64,000 bases of DNA, from NCBI GenBank assembly GCA_963972255.1, contig CAXATO010000002.1, positions 256,877 to 320,876 of the forward strand, given 5' to 3'. Shown here piece after piece: positions 1 through 8,002 of the stretch. Numbering within the stretch: position 1 is the first letter of the stretch; each line of letters opens with the position of its first letter. Position numbers and translations under genes: made by a program. This DNA comes from UBA1479 sp002706405. Its GTDB lineage: Bacteria; Pseudomonadota; Alphaproteobacteria; Rhodospirillales; Casp-alpha2. The notes beneath the pieces were generated by a model. That model worked only from the letters and a program-made list of their open reading frames with translations. It was not told the DNA's origin and ran no database searches.

Positions 1-1
1 A

Positions 2-817
2 AACGAATTCGGACGGCTGCCCTCCAACTGGGCGACGCAGACGCCGAAGGCCTATGCCAGCGCCATGTCCTGCCTGATTCCCGTCCTGATCTGGCTTGCC
101 TGGCGGTATCGCGCGAAATGGCGGGCCCTCGCGGGGGCGGCCGCGGTGTTCGGGATCGCGGTGATCATCGGGGCCGATAACAAATCGGCGTTGGCCGGGC
201 TTCTTGCCATGGTGCTGGCCGTCTGTCTGGCCATGGCGTTGCGAAACATGTCGGCCAACGGCGGACGCCGGGGATGGGCCGGCGCCCGGTCGTGGATCGC
301 CGTCGCCTTGGCTGCGGTCGTCGGCATCCTGGCGCTGGTGAATTTTCTGCCGGATCCGCCGCCGTCAACGCCCGTATGGACCTGGATTCCCTCCTGGCTG
401 ATCGACACGCACCGCCAGCAGATATGGCATTTTACCATGAGCCGGATCGCCGACGCCCCATGGCTCGGCTACGGCATGAACACCATCGATCGGGTCGCCG
501 GCGCCGATACGATCCTGCCGGGTTACAAAGTTCAGGTCTTGCCGTCGCATCCCCACAACTGGATCCTGGAAGTTCTGGCCGAGACCGGCCTCATCGGCTT
601 CCTGCCGGTAATTCTGTGCCTGGCGTGGTTCATCGCTCGCCACTTCCTGCGCCATCACGCCACCGCAAGCCGACGCGCGCTGGCTCACCTCAGCCTTGCC
701 GCCGTATTCTGGTCGTCGTCGCTGTTCAACTTCTCGATCTGGTCGTCCTGGTGGCTGATCACGTTCTTCCTGCTCGCCGCGATCATCGCCGCCGCGCCGG
801 ACGACCCCGCCCCCTAA
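2..817 (+). CDS. O-antigen ligase/polymerase family membrane protein, C-terminal part
   Basis: The reading frame is open from base 2, so the gene starts upstream of the window; about 271 residues are visible. The protein is strongly hydrophobic with several membrane segments. Near the C-terminus a periplasmic-loop signature, HPHNWILEVLAETGLIG, is followed by further membrane helices, which is the pattern of the Wzy/WaaL (O-antigen ligase) superfamily. Known members polymerise O-units or ligate undecaprenyl-linked glycan to lipid A-core on the periplasmic side of the inner membrane. Ligase and polymerase cannot be told apart from this fragment. An internal ATG at 65 is not the real start, because the frame and its hydrophobic character continue upstream. 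It converges on the ArnT-like gene with only about 33 bases between them. Confidence 0.85.
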   Translation, partial: NEFGRLPSNWATQTPKAYASAMSCLIPVLIWLAWRYRAKWRALAGAAAVFGIAVIIGADNKSALAGLLAMVLAVCLAMALRNMSANGGRRGWAGARSWIAVALAAVVGILALVNFLPDPPPSTPVWTWIPSWLIDTHRQQIWHFTMSRIADAPWLGYGMNTIDRVAGADTILPGYKVQVLPSHPHNWILEVLAETGLIGFLPVILCLAWFIARHFLRHHATASRRALAHLSLAAVFWSSSLFNFSIWSSWWLITFFLLAAIIAAAPDDPAP

Positions 818-850
818 ATCAGACCGGTGCCGAGTTAAGCGAACCGATTT

Positions 851-2494
851 TCAGTTCGGCGGCGCCAGTCGGTCCCTGCGGGGCGGGTACAGATCACTTC
901 GCCACACGCCGATCTGGCGCGAGCGGAAGCGGGTCGCCGCTTCCGGCGCCGGGCCCGCCGGCAGGGTGTGGAACGGGGCGATGATCATCGCCTTGGGGTG
1001 TTTGTCCAACCAGGCCTCAAGCGAGGTCGGGCCCCTGACCACCCCGACCGGCCGGGTCAGGCGGCCGAGGAAGTGAAATTCGCCCCGATACTTGCCGAAG
1101 GTGACGAAGTCGAACCCCTGATCCTCGAACCGCTTCAGTTGCTGGGCAAAGGGCCGGAAATTATGGGATTCATCCATCAGCGGCCGCAGCGTGAGATGTG
1201 CCGCGACCACCGTCAAGGCAGCCAGTCCCGCGACCGACGCCACCCGCGCCCCCACCACGCCGGTCACGCGCAGGACGCCCATCGCCGCCACGACGACCCC
1301 GACAAGCGGCCAGAGATGGGCATCGCCGACGGAGGTTGCCCAGGACGGTTTGATGTCGAAATGAAGGGCGCCGGCCAGCGCCCCGGCCAACACGAGAAAG
1401 ACCGCCGCCGGAACCCAGCGGTCGACCGGGCGCCAGAAGCCTTCACCCCTGGCGGCAACGGCCCCAGCCACGGCGCGCGCCGCAATCAGGGCCATGGCGG
1501 GAAATTCAGGCAACAGGTAATGGGGCTGCTTGCCACTGATGGCGGAAAAGGCAACGAAGGCGACGGCGAACCAGACAAGGCAGAGGCGCGTGCCGCCATC
1601 GCCCTTCATGGCCGTCCATTGATCGCGCAGCGCCCGCCAGGCGGCCGGCCAGATCGTCCAGGGCAGGACCATGGCCGGCAGGATCGCGGCGAACCACCAG
1701 AACGGCCGGCCATGGGCGAAACTGTCGACCATGCGGCCGGCGGACTGGCCCCATAGGATGGCGTTGCGATAGGCCTCTCCGCCGGCGTCGGCGGCGGGCA
1801 GGGCCCAAGCCAGGCCGATCGCGGCACCCAAGACAACGGCGGCGGCAAGTCCGCCGTACCATATCCGCCAGCGGGATACCCCACCGAGGGCGGACGCCCA
1901 CAGGGGGGCCGCCAATGCGGCGGGCAATAGGTGAACGAGGATCGCCGGCCCCTTGCCGAGCACACCCAGGCCGATGGAGATGCCGAGAATCAGAAATCCC
2001 GGAACCCGCCGCCCGCGCGCCGCGATGACCAGGCCGATCATGCCGCTCAATGTGAAGCAGACATGCAGCATGTCGAAAAAGGTCAGGGTCGAGAATAGGG
2101 TCCAGAACACCGCGCCCAGCGCGATCATCGGCGCCGCGCCGGCGACGGCGGGCAGGTTCGGCCACATCAGGCGGGCCAGGCGGCCCGTAAGGCCCAGGGC
2201 CGCGAGCCCGAACAGGGGCGCAACCAGCCTTGGCCACCAGTCGTTGACGCCGAACAGGGCCCAACCCAGATGGATGCCCCAAAACAAAAGCGGCGGCTTG
2301 TGGCTGTAGGGCTCCCCATTCAGATAAGGAACCAGGAAATCACCGCGCTGCCACATCTCCCAGGCGACGGCGAGATAGCGCGTTTCATCGACGGGCAGGA
2401 GCGGGCGCACGGCCAAGGCCACGCTCATCAGCAGCCCCCACAATCCAACGATTACAAGGGGCGCGAACACGCAGCGGCGGTATCCGGTCGGCAT
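851..2494 (-). CDS. ArnT-like lipid-linked sugar transferase (GT83/PMT superfamily)
   Basis: An integral membrane protein of 547 residues if started at the ATG at 2494. That start has GAGGAG six bases upstream; the open frame extends to 2542 but without a comparable site. After the first membrane helix an acidic VDETRY motif (D36-E37) lies in the first periplasmic loop, followed by SHKPPLLFW (K66). Both are hallmarks of ArnT and related polyprenyl-phosphate-sugar transferases, where the Asp is catalytic. About a dozen hydrophobic segments follow, then a soluble periplasmic C-terminal domain. Known ArnT adds 4-amino-4-deoxy-L-arabinose to lipid A; here the donor is unknown and any undecaprenyl-phosphate sugar is possible. 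It is transcribed divergently from the regulator at 2694. Confidence 0.85.
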   Translation of the reverse strand: MPTGYRRCVFAPLVIVGLWGLLMSVALAVRPLLPVDETRYLAVAWEMWQRGDFLVPYLNGEPYSHKPPLLFWGIHLGWALFGVNDWWPRLVAPLFGLAALGLTGRLARLMWPNLPAVAGAAPMIALGAVFWTLFSTLTFFDMLHVCFTLSGMIGLVIAARGRRVPGFLILGISIGLGVLGKGPAILVHLLPAALAAPLWASALGGVSRWRIWYGGLAAAVVLGAAIGLAWALPAADAGGEAYRNAILWGQSAGRMVDSFAHGRPFWWFAAILPAMVLPWTIWPAAWRALRDQWTAMKGDGGTRLCLVWFAVAFVAFSAISGKQPHYLLPEFPAMALIAARAVAGAVAARGEGFWRPVDRWVPAAVFLVLAGALAGALHFDIKPSWATSVGDAHLWPLVGVVVAAMGVLRVTGVVGARVASVAGLAALTVVAAHLTLRPLMDESHNFRPFAQQLKRFEDQGFDFVTFGKYRGEFHFLGRLTRPVGVVRGPTSLEAWLDKHPKAMIIAPFHTLPAGPAPEAATRFRSRQIGVWRSDLYPPRRDRLAPPN

Positions 2495-2640
2495 CATGCG
2501 CTCCTCATAGCCGGTTCCTTGGACGGAACCAACCGATTCCACCGCGGAACCACCTTTCCCCGGTTTGTCCCGGACATCAACACCGGGCGGTTATGCCTTG
2601 ATTCAATATCGAATTTTTTGATTCCGGGACCATCCGGCAA

Positions 2641-2670
2641 TTGACGTTCAGCCCGTGAACAATGTATGTT
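2641..2670 (+). promoter_or_regulatory. Probable promoter of the regulator-rfaH operon
   Basis: TTGACG at 2641-2646 and TATGTT at 2665-2670 are separated by 18 bases, a reasonable sigma70-type pair. They sit just upstream of the regulator start codon at 2694 and are interleaved with two palindromes. The assignment is by eye; no start site is known. Confidence 0.5.
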
Positions 2671-2682
2671 CGCGACGTGAAC
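2646..2682. promoter_or_regulatory. Tandem palindromic operator, GTTC-N7-GAAC twice
   Basis: Two 15-base elements with the pattern GTTC-N7-GAAC lie at 2646-2660 (GTTCAGCCCGTGAAC) and 2668-2682 (GTTCGCGACGTGAAC), 22 bases apart centre to centre, about two helical turns. The first lies between the putative -35 and -10, the second overlaps the -10 and start region. A near-identical copy of the second occurs at 36699-36713 in the other control region. The arrangement suggests binding of a dimeric regulator, most simply the adjacent winged-helix protein acting on its own promoter. Confidence 0.6.
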
Positions 2683-2693
2683 AAGGGGGCCCC

Positions 2694-3383
2694 ATGGCCA
2701 ACGGAAAATTCGACGCGCAGAACCAATCGCAAATGGTCGAGACGACGCTCGACCTTTTGGATCTTGTCGCCGAAGACGAAGCCATTTCACAACGCGGATT
2801 GGCCGAACGCCTTGGCATAGCTTTGGGCCTCACGAACGCCGTGCTCAAGCGTTGCGTCAAGAAGGGCCTACTGAAGATCCAGCAGGCGCCGGCGCGGCGC
2901 TACGTTTATTACCTGACGCCCCAGGGGTTCGCCGAGAAAAGCCGCCTGACGGCCGAATATCTGGGCCATTCCTTGCGCTTCTACCGCGAAGCCCGTCAGG
3001 AATATGCCGACGTCTTCCGCTTCTGCGCGACACGGGGCTGGACCCGCGTCGTCCTGGTCGGCGCCACCGATCTGGCGGAGATCGCCTCGCTGGCAACAAC
3101 CGACACGGGATGCGAAATCGTCGGCCTGCTCGACCCCGAACGGAACGAGCCCGAGTTCTCCGACTTGCCCGTTTACCGCACCCTTGACGAGATCACCGCC
3201 GACCGGCGGCCGCAGGCGGTTGTCCTGGCCGACGTCACGGACCCCCAAGGCACCTATCAGAAACTGCTTCAATACCTGCCGGCGGAACGGGTGCTTGCAC
3301 CGAAACTGTTGCGGATAACGTCCTCCGCCGGGTCCGAGAATTCGGCGGCGGACGCGACGAAAGGCCGGGGAGACGCATCATGA
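2694..3383 (+). CDS. Winged-helix regulator with a C-terminal Rossmann-like domain
   Basis: 229 residues from the ATG at 2694, which follows a purine-rich AAGGGGG; the open frame begins earlier at 2655. Residues of about 15-80 form a MarR-like winged helix (SQRGLAERLGIALGLTNAVLKRC as recognition region, then a wing rich in RRYVYYLTPQG). From about residue 113 an alpha/beta segment (VVLVGATDLAEIA, EIVGLLDPE, LPVYRTLDEI) resembles the Rossmann-like part of CoA-binding and polysaccharide-biosynthesis proteins and may sense a metabolite. The stop overlaps the rfaH start by four bases, so the two are translationally coupled. Tandem palindromes in the promoter suggest autoregulation. The ligand and the direction of control are not known. 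Confidence 0.75.
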   Translation: MANGKFDAQNQSQMVETTLDLLDLVAEDEAISQRGLAERLGIALGLTNAVLKRCVKKGLLKIQQAPARRYVYYLTPQGFAEKSRLTAEYLGHSLRFYREARQEYADVFRFCATRGWTRVVLVGATDLAEIASLATTDTGCEIVGLLDPERNEPEFSDLPVYRTLDEITADRRPQAVVLADVTDPQGTYQKLLQYLPAERVLAPKLLRITSSAGSENSAADATKGRGDAS

Positions 3384-3877
3384 AGTGGTATGTCGCCTAT
3401 ACCCATGCGGCCAAGGAAGCCTTTGCCGCCCAGAACCTCGCCAACCAGGGGTTCGAGCCCTATCTGCCGCGCTACCGCAAGCAGCGGCGTCATGCCCGGC
3501 GCGTCGATACGGTCCTTGCCCCACTATTCCCGAGATACCTTTTCGTGCGCATGGACCCGCGCCAACAGCGTTGGCGGTCCATTAACGGGACCTTCGGCGT
3601 GTCGCATCTCCTGACCGACGGCGCCATGCCGCAAGTCGTCCCGGATGAGATCATCGGGGCGATCCGGGCCCACGCGGATGCCGGCGGCGACGTCGTTTCC
3701 GTCATGCCGCCGGCCTTTCAGAAAGGCCAGCGCCTGCAGGTAACGGACGGCCCCTTCGCCGACATCGAAGGCCTGTTCGAATGCGTGGACGACAACCAAC
3801 GCGTCGTCCTGTTGTTGGAATTCATGGGACGAGTGGTCAAGACCAGCGTCCCCGGGCACGCGGTGACCGCGGCCTGA
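3380..3877 (+). CDS. rfaH: RfaH-like specialised NusG paralogue (transcription antiterminator)
   Basis: 165 residues: an N-terminal NGN domain and a C-terminal KOW-type domain (about 110-160). The stretch PLFPRYLFVRMDP followed by TFGVSHLL and VPDEII closely parallels E. coli RfaH (PLFPNYLFV, RGVSHF, IVPSAVI). The C-terminal part, with GPFADIEGLF and KTSVPGH, also aligns in character. RfaH joins RNA polymerase paused at an ops site, blocks Rho and intrinsic termination, and aids translation of long surface-glycan operons. The ATG overlaps the preceding TGA. An ops-like sequence lies 68 bases downstream of its stop and an identical copy at 36794, which strongly supports the RfaH reading over housekeeping NusG or an UpxY/LoaP type. 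Confidence 0.88.
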   Translation: MKWYVAYTHAAKEAFAAQNLANQGFEPYLPRYRKQRRHARRVDTVLAPLFPRYLFVRMDPRQQRWRSINGTFGVSHLLTDGAMPQVVPDEIIGAIRAHADAGGDVVSVMPPAFQKGQRLQVTDGPFADIEGLFECVDDNQRVVLLLEFMGRVVKTSVPGHAVTAA

Positions 3878-3883
3878 ACCGGC

Positions 3884-3900
3884 GGCGGCGTGTCGCCGCC
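3884..3900 (+). promoter_or_regulatory. GC hairpin after rfaH, upstream of the ops-like element
   Basis: GGCGGCG-TGT-CGCCGCC forms a perfect 7-bp stem with a three-base loop immediately after the rfaH stop. No T-tract follows, so it is not a classical intrinsic terminator. It may partly separate rfaH from the downstream operon or stall polymerase ahead of the ops-like element. Confidence 0.5.
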
Positions 3901-3945
3901 CGAACCATTACGTCATGATGCACCGCGTGAGCGATTCACCCGGTG

Positions 3946-3958
3946 TGCGGTAGCGTGG
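3946..3958 (+). promoter_or_regulatory. ops-like element 1 (RfaH recruitment site)
   Basis: TGCGGTAGCGTGG matches the E. coli ops core GGCGGTAGCGTG at 11 of 12 positions; only the first base differs. It lies in the untranslated leader between rfaH and the nonulosonate operon, 16 bases before the ATG at 3974, on the transcribed-direction strand as ops requires. The same 13 bases recur at 36794-36806, and in both places TTCACC precedes at the same offset. Confidence 0.75.
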
Positions 3959-3973
3959 AAAAAGCCGAAGCCA

Positions 3974-5056
3974 ATGAAATCTGACGGCGTCTTCGTCATT
4001 GCCGAAGCCGGGGTGAATCACAACGGCGACCTGGACCTGGCCCGGCGCCTGGTCGATGCCGCGCACGATGCCGGGGCCGATGCCGTCAAGTTCCAATCCT
4101 TCCGCGCCGACGCGCTGGCGACCGGCGACGCCCCTAAGGCACGCTATCAGGAACGGACGACCGGAACCGACAGTTCGCAACTTGAGATGCTGCGTGGCCT
4201 TGAACTCAGCGAGGATGCGCAGCGCCGCCTGTTCGATCATTGCCGCGCGGCGGGCATCCCCTTCCTGTCTTCCCCCTTCGATCTCGACAGTCTGGCCTTC
4301 CTGACCGGCGCCCTCGGGCTGACGACGATCAAGATTCCCTCGGGCGAGATCACCAACGGGCCACTGTTGCTGGCGATCGCCCGATCGGGCGCGCGGGCGA
4401 TCCTGTCCACGGGCATGGCCGATCTCGCGGAGATCAGGCTCGCCCTCGACGTGCTGGCCTTCGGTTATCTCGAAACCACCGACCCGAGTGGCCTGGACGA
4501 GATCGCCGGGCGTTCGGACACGAAGGACGGGCGCACCGTCCTCGAGAAAAACGTTTCCATCCTTCAGTGCACGACCGAATATCCGGCGCCGCCCGAGATC
4601 ATCAACCTGCGGGCGATGGCGACGATCGCCGAGACCTTCCGCCTGCCCGTCGGGTTTTCCGACCATAGCGAGGGAACGGCGATCGCCGTTGCCGCCGCCG
4701 CCCTGGGCGCCACGATCATCGAAAAGCACGTCACCCTGGATCGCGGGCTGCCGGGCCCCGATCACGCGGCATCGCTGGAGCCGGACGAACTCGCCCGCAT
4801 GATCGCCGACATTCGCAGCGTCGAGGCCGCGATGGGAACCGGCGAGAAACGCCCCTTCGCCGAGGAACTGGCCAACCGTCCAATCGCACGTAAATCGGTT
4901 TTTGCCGCCACCGCGATTGCCGCGGGGGCTCCCATGTCCGCCGACGCGCTCGTCGCACGGCGCCCGGGATCTGGCCTGTCGCCGATGCGGTTGTGGGATC
5001 TTACGGGCCAGCCCGCCGCCCACGATTACGCGCCCGGCGACATCATCAAGCCATGA
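3974..5056 (+). CDS. legI: Nonulosonic acid synthase (LegI/NeuB family)
   Basis: 360 residues from ATG 3974; the conserved start MKSDGVFVIAEAGVNHNG begins there, although the frame is open from a GTG at 3890, which would place the ops-like element inside the gene. Residues 1 to about 280 form the TIM-barrel NeuB domain (EAGVNHNG, GADAVKFQSF, IPSGEITN, EYPAPPEIINLR, GFSDHSEG, EKHVTLDR). The last 70 form the SAF/antifreeze-like domain (NRPIARKSVFA). The enzyme condenses phosphoenolpyruvate with a six-carbon N-acylated sugar to give a nine-carbon sialic-type acid. NeuB, LegI and PseI are hard to separate by sequence alone; the LegC and hydrolysing epimerase encoded downstream favour legionaminate. 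It is the first gene of the long operon and overlaps the next gene by four bases. Confidence 0.85.
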   Translation: MKSDGVFVIAEAGVNHNGDLDLARRLVDAAHDAGADAVKFQSFRADALATGDAPKARYQERTTGTDSSQLEMLRGLELSEDAQRRLFDHCRAAGIPFLSSPFDLDSLAFLTGALGLTTIKIPSGEITNGPLLLAIARSGARAILSTGMADLAEIRLALDVLAFGYLETTDPSGLDEIAGRSDTKDGRTVLEKNVSILQCTTEYPAPPEIINLRAMATIAETFRLPVGFSDHSEGTAIAVAAAALGATIIEKHVTLDRGLPGPDHAASLEPDELARMIADIRSVEAAMGTGEKRPFAEELANRPIARKSVFAATAIAAGAPMSADALVARRPGSGLSPMRLWDLTGQPAAHDYAPGDIIKP

Positions 5057-5700
5057 GTGCCTTTGTCATCGTCGGCGCCGGCGGCCATGCCGCCGTCATT
5101 CTCGATCTCCTCATCGAACGGCAGGAGGACGTCCTGTTCCTGACCGACGCCGACCCGGCGCAGCATGGGACCCAACGTCGCGGCGTCCGCGTGGCCGGGG
5201 GCGATGAGCACCTTGCGTCCCTCGACCCCGCCGCGGTCAAGATCGCCCTCGGCATCGGCGCCGGGGGAAGCGACTTGCCGGGCCGCCTAGCCGCCCGGCG
5301 CGCCATTGCCGACGATCTGCGCCGCCGGGGATTCCAATTGCCGTCCCTGGTTCATCCCGCCGCCACCGTTTCCGGCGGCGCCACCCTGGGCGATGGCGCG
5401 CAAATCATGGCGGGCGCCGTCGTGCAAACGGGTGCCCGCATCGGCCGGGACGCCATCGTCAACACGCGCGCGGGCATCGACCATGATTGCATCCTGGGCG
5501 ACGGCGCGCAGGCCGCCCCGGGCGCCACCCTCGGCGGCGACGTCCGGGTCGGGCAAGATGCCTGGATCGGGCTCGGCGCATCGGTGATTCAAGGTGTTTC
5601 CATCGGCGCCGGCGCCCTTGTCGCCGCCGGTGCCGTGGTCGTCGGCGATATCGCCCCAGGTGCCCGGGTCGCCGGTGTCCCCGCGACGGAGTATCAGTGA
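5053..5700 (+). CDS. NeuD/PglD-type sugar acetyltransferase
   Basis: 215 residues from ATG 5053, overlapping the legI stop. The N-terminus has a Rossmann-like nucleotide-binding motif (IVGAGGHAAVILDLL). From about residue 95 hexapeptide repeats build a left-handed beta helix (SGGATLGDGAQI, GARIGRDAIV, GLGASVIQGVSIGAG). GIDHDCILGD holds the His used as base in PglD. Family members N-acetylate UDP-4-amino-sugars (PglD, LegH) or O-acetylate sialic acids (NeuD). In this legionaminate-like operon, acetylation of the 4-amino group after LegC (LegH role) is the likely job; O-acetylation of the finished acid is the alternative. Confidence 0.8.
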   Translation: MSAFVIVGAGGHAAVILDLLIERQEDVLFLTDADPAQHGTQRRGVRVAGGDEHLASLDPAAVKIALGIGAGGSDLPGRLAARRAIADDLRRRGFQLPSLVHPAATVSGGATLGDGAQIMAGAVVQTGARIGRDAIVNTRAGIDHDCILGDGAQAAPGATLGGDVRVGQDAWIGLGASVIQGVSIGAGALVAAGAVVVGDIAPGARVAGVPATEYQ

Positions 5701-5703
5701 CCC

Positions 5704-6774
5704 ATGCTGGATTGGCAGAAAGCCCGGGTTCGCCCCACGGACACGATGCTTCAGGCGCTTGAGAACCTGGAGCATACCGCGTTGCAGATCGTCCTGGTTA
5801 CCGACCCGGATGACCGTCTCCTCGGCGTGGTGACCGACGGCGACGTTCGGCGCGCGATCCTAGGCGGCAAGTCGCCGGACGTGCCGGTCACCGAGATCAT
5901 GACCACCAAGCCGCATTCCGGCCGCCCGGAAGAGCCGCGGGAAATGCTGGTCAGCCGCATGCGCTCGCTGGGTCTGGGGCACATACCGATCGTCGGCGCG
6001 GACGGCCGGATCGTCGACCTGATCACCGCGGAGCCCAAACGCTTCCTGCCGAACTGGACGGTCCTGATGGCCGGCGGCGCCGGCGAACGCCTGCGGCCCC
6101 TGACCCAGAACACGCCGAAACCCATGTTGAAGGTGGGCGAAAAACCGATTCTGGAAACCATCATTTCGCAGATTCACGAATTCGGCCTCAACAAGTTCTT
6201 TATCTCGGTCAATTACCTGGGCGATCAGATCGAATCCCATTTCGGCGACGGCGGGCGCTGGGGGCTGAACATCGACTACTTGCGCGAAGACCGGCCGCTC
6301 GGCACCGCGGGCGCGTTGTCCCTGCTGCCGCAACGGCCGGACGCCCCGATGATCGTGATGAACGGCGATTTGCTGACCAAGCTCAATTTCGACAAGCTTC
6401 TCGATTTCCACAATCAGCACGCTTCGCCGCTGACCGTCTGCGTGCGTGAATACACCTATACGGTGCCCTACGGCGTCGTCGAGGCGACGGGCCCCTTCAT
6501 GGAACGGCTGACCGAAAAGCCGAGCCAGCGGCGCCTGGTGAACGCCGGCGTTTATGTCCTGTCCCCCGAGACCCTCGATTTGATCGAACCGGACACGGCC
6601 ATGGACATGACCGACATTGCGCAACTGCTGATCGACCGGGGCGCGCGGCCCACGGTTTTCCCAATTCACGAATACTGGATCGACATCGGCCAGAAACCCG
6701 ACCTGGAGCGAGCGGTCTCGGAATACGCCGAGGTTTTCGAAAGACCCAACGGCACCCAAAACACGGATCAATGA
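5704..6774 (+). CDS. ptmE: CBS-domain sugar-1-phosphate nucleotidyltransferase (PtmE-like)
   Basis: 356 residues. The first 115 or so contain paired CBS motifs (LLGVVTDGDVRRAILGG; LGHIPIVGADGRIVDLIT). From about residue 120 there is a nucleotidyltransferase domain with the signature MAGGAGERLRPLTQNTPKPML and later NGDLL and NAGVYVL. This CBS-NTase architecture is that of PtmE in the Campylobacter legionaminate pathway, which makes the GDP-linked glucosamine precursor. Here it is located among legI, legF, legC and legG, which supports a GDP-sugar route to legionaminic acid. The CBS pair may bind an adenine nucleotide and tune activity. It starts three bases after the preceding stop, and its own stop overlaps the next gene. 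Confidence 0.78.
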   Translation: MLDWQKARVRPTDTMLQALENLEHTALQIVLVTDPDDRLLGVVTDGDVRRAILGGKSPDVPVTEIMTTKPHSGRPEEPREMLVSRMRSLGLGHIPIVGADGRIVDLITAEPKRFLPNWTVLMAGGAGERLRPLTQNTPKPMLKVGEKPILETIISQIHEFGLNKFFISVNYLGDQIESHFGDGGRWGLNIDYLREDRPLGTAGALSLLPQRPDAPMIVMNGDLLTKLNFDKLLDFHNQHASPLTVCVREYTYTVPYGVVEATGPFMERLTEKPSQRRLVNAGVYVLSPETLDLIEPDTAMDMTDIAQLLIDRGARPTVFPIHEYWIDIGQKPDLERAVSEYAEVFERPNGTQNTDQ

Positions 6775-7949
6775 CACCCATGAAAAATGATTTCCTTTTC
6801 CAGATCGACAACCGGATGCTTTACGGCATCGGCAAATCGCTGACCATCGGCGAGGTTTTGAACACCGAAGGCTGGCGGCGCGTCGTTCTGCTGGCGGATG
6901 CGGGCGTCGCCCGTCACGCCGCCTATTACAACGCGTTCAAGGAAACCCTTTCGTCCGCCGTCGACGAGGTGACGGAAATTCTCCTGCGCGACGACGAGGA
7001 GCCGTCCTACGATTACCTGGATGACGTCGCCGGGCGCATTCGCGCCGTGGCGGAGGTCGACGCGGTGATCGGCGTCGGCGGCGGCAGCGCCATGGACATC
7101 GCCAAGGCGGCGGCGGCGTTGCGGACAAATCCGGGACCGGCCATCCAATACCGGGGATTCGATAAACTGACGGAACCGGCGACGCCGTGCATCTGCATCC
7201 CGACGACCGCGGGCACAGGTAGTGAAGTCACCATCAACGCCGTGTTCACGGACAAGTCGGAAATGAAAAAGCTGGGCATCAACGGACGTTATATGAACGC
7301 CGCCTACGCCGTACTGGACGCACGCTGGCTGGAAAGCCTGCCGCAGGCCGCCGCCGTATCCGCCGGTATGGACGCCATGGTCCATACCCTGGAAAGCTTC
7401 ATGACCAACAACGCCAACCCCATGACGCGCGCCTTGAACCGCGAAGCCTTTGTCCTGCTGTACCGAAACCTTCCGGCGCTTGCCATGGCGCCGGACGACC
7501 TCGAGGCGCGCCAGCTAATCCTGCTTGGCGCCTATCTGGCGGCGGCTGGCCTGTTCAATTCGGGATCCGGCATCGCCGGGGCGCTGTCCTATCCCATCGG
7601 CGTCCATTACAAGGTCCCGCACGGAATCGGCGGCGGCATCTTCATTTCGTCGGTCATCGATTTCAATGTCGCGCACGGCTGGCTCGACTACGCGGAGCTT
7701 CTCGATCTCGTCGAGCCCCACCCGGACTGGAGCGCGGAACGCAAGGCCCGCCGGTTCGCCGATGCAATCCGCGAACTGGCCCGCAGCCTGGACGTGCCGG
7801 AAACCCTCTCCCAATGGGGCATCACGGCCGACAATGTGGATGAAGTCGGCGATTTGATGCAGGGCATGCAGGCGGCCTTCGATCAGAACCCCATCGCCTT
7901 CTCGGCCAAGACGGACGTCTATGACATGCTGCGCCGACATGTCGACTAA
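6771..7949 (+). CDS. Iron-type (group III) alcohol dehydrogenase, KdnB-like
   Basis: 392 residues with the nucleotide-binding GVGGGSAMDIAK (about 101-112), PTTAGTGSE and the metal-site motifs GMDAMVHTLESF (D201, H205) and VPHG (H284). Alignment by eye to FucO-type enzymes puts G270 where a further metal His (FucO H263) is expected, so one ligand seems to be missing or replaced. Immediately followed by a DegT aminotransferase, it recalls Shewanella KdnB/KdnA, which oxidise C8 of Kdo and then aminate it to Kdo8N. Here the substrate may be Kdo or another ulosonic acid. The family assignment is firm; the substrate is inferred. The ATG overlaps the ptmE-like stop. Confidence 0.75.
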   Translation: MTPMKNDFLFQIDNRMLYGIGKSLTIGEVLNTEGWRRVVLLADAGVARHAAYYNAFKETLSSAVDEVTEILLRDDEEPSYDYLDDVAGRIRAVAEVDAVIGVGGGSAMDIAKAAAALRTNPGPAIQYRGFDKLTEPATPCICIPTTAGTGSEVTINAVFTDKSEMKKLGINGRYMNAAYAVLDARWLESLPQAAAVSAGMDAMVHTLESFMTNNANPMTRALNREAFVLLYRNLPALAMAPDDLEARQLILLGAYLAAAGLFNSGSGIAGALSYPIGVHYKVPHGIGGGIFISSVIDFNVAHGWLDYAELLDLVEPHPDWSAERKARRFADAIRELARSLDVPETLSQWGITADNVDEVGDLMQGMQAAFDQNPIAFSAKTDVYDMLRRHVD

Positions 7950-8002
7950 CCGACCGCTCCGCACCGTATCCACCCCTCAAGCGAAAGAATAAAGGCCGAC
8001 CC

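Noticed and set aside
3890..3973. Upstream GTG start for the NeuB-type gene
   Set aside because: The family starts at the conserved MKSDGVFVIAEAG; the longer form would put the ops-like element and its flank inside the gene and adds residues not typical of the family.
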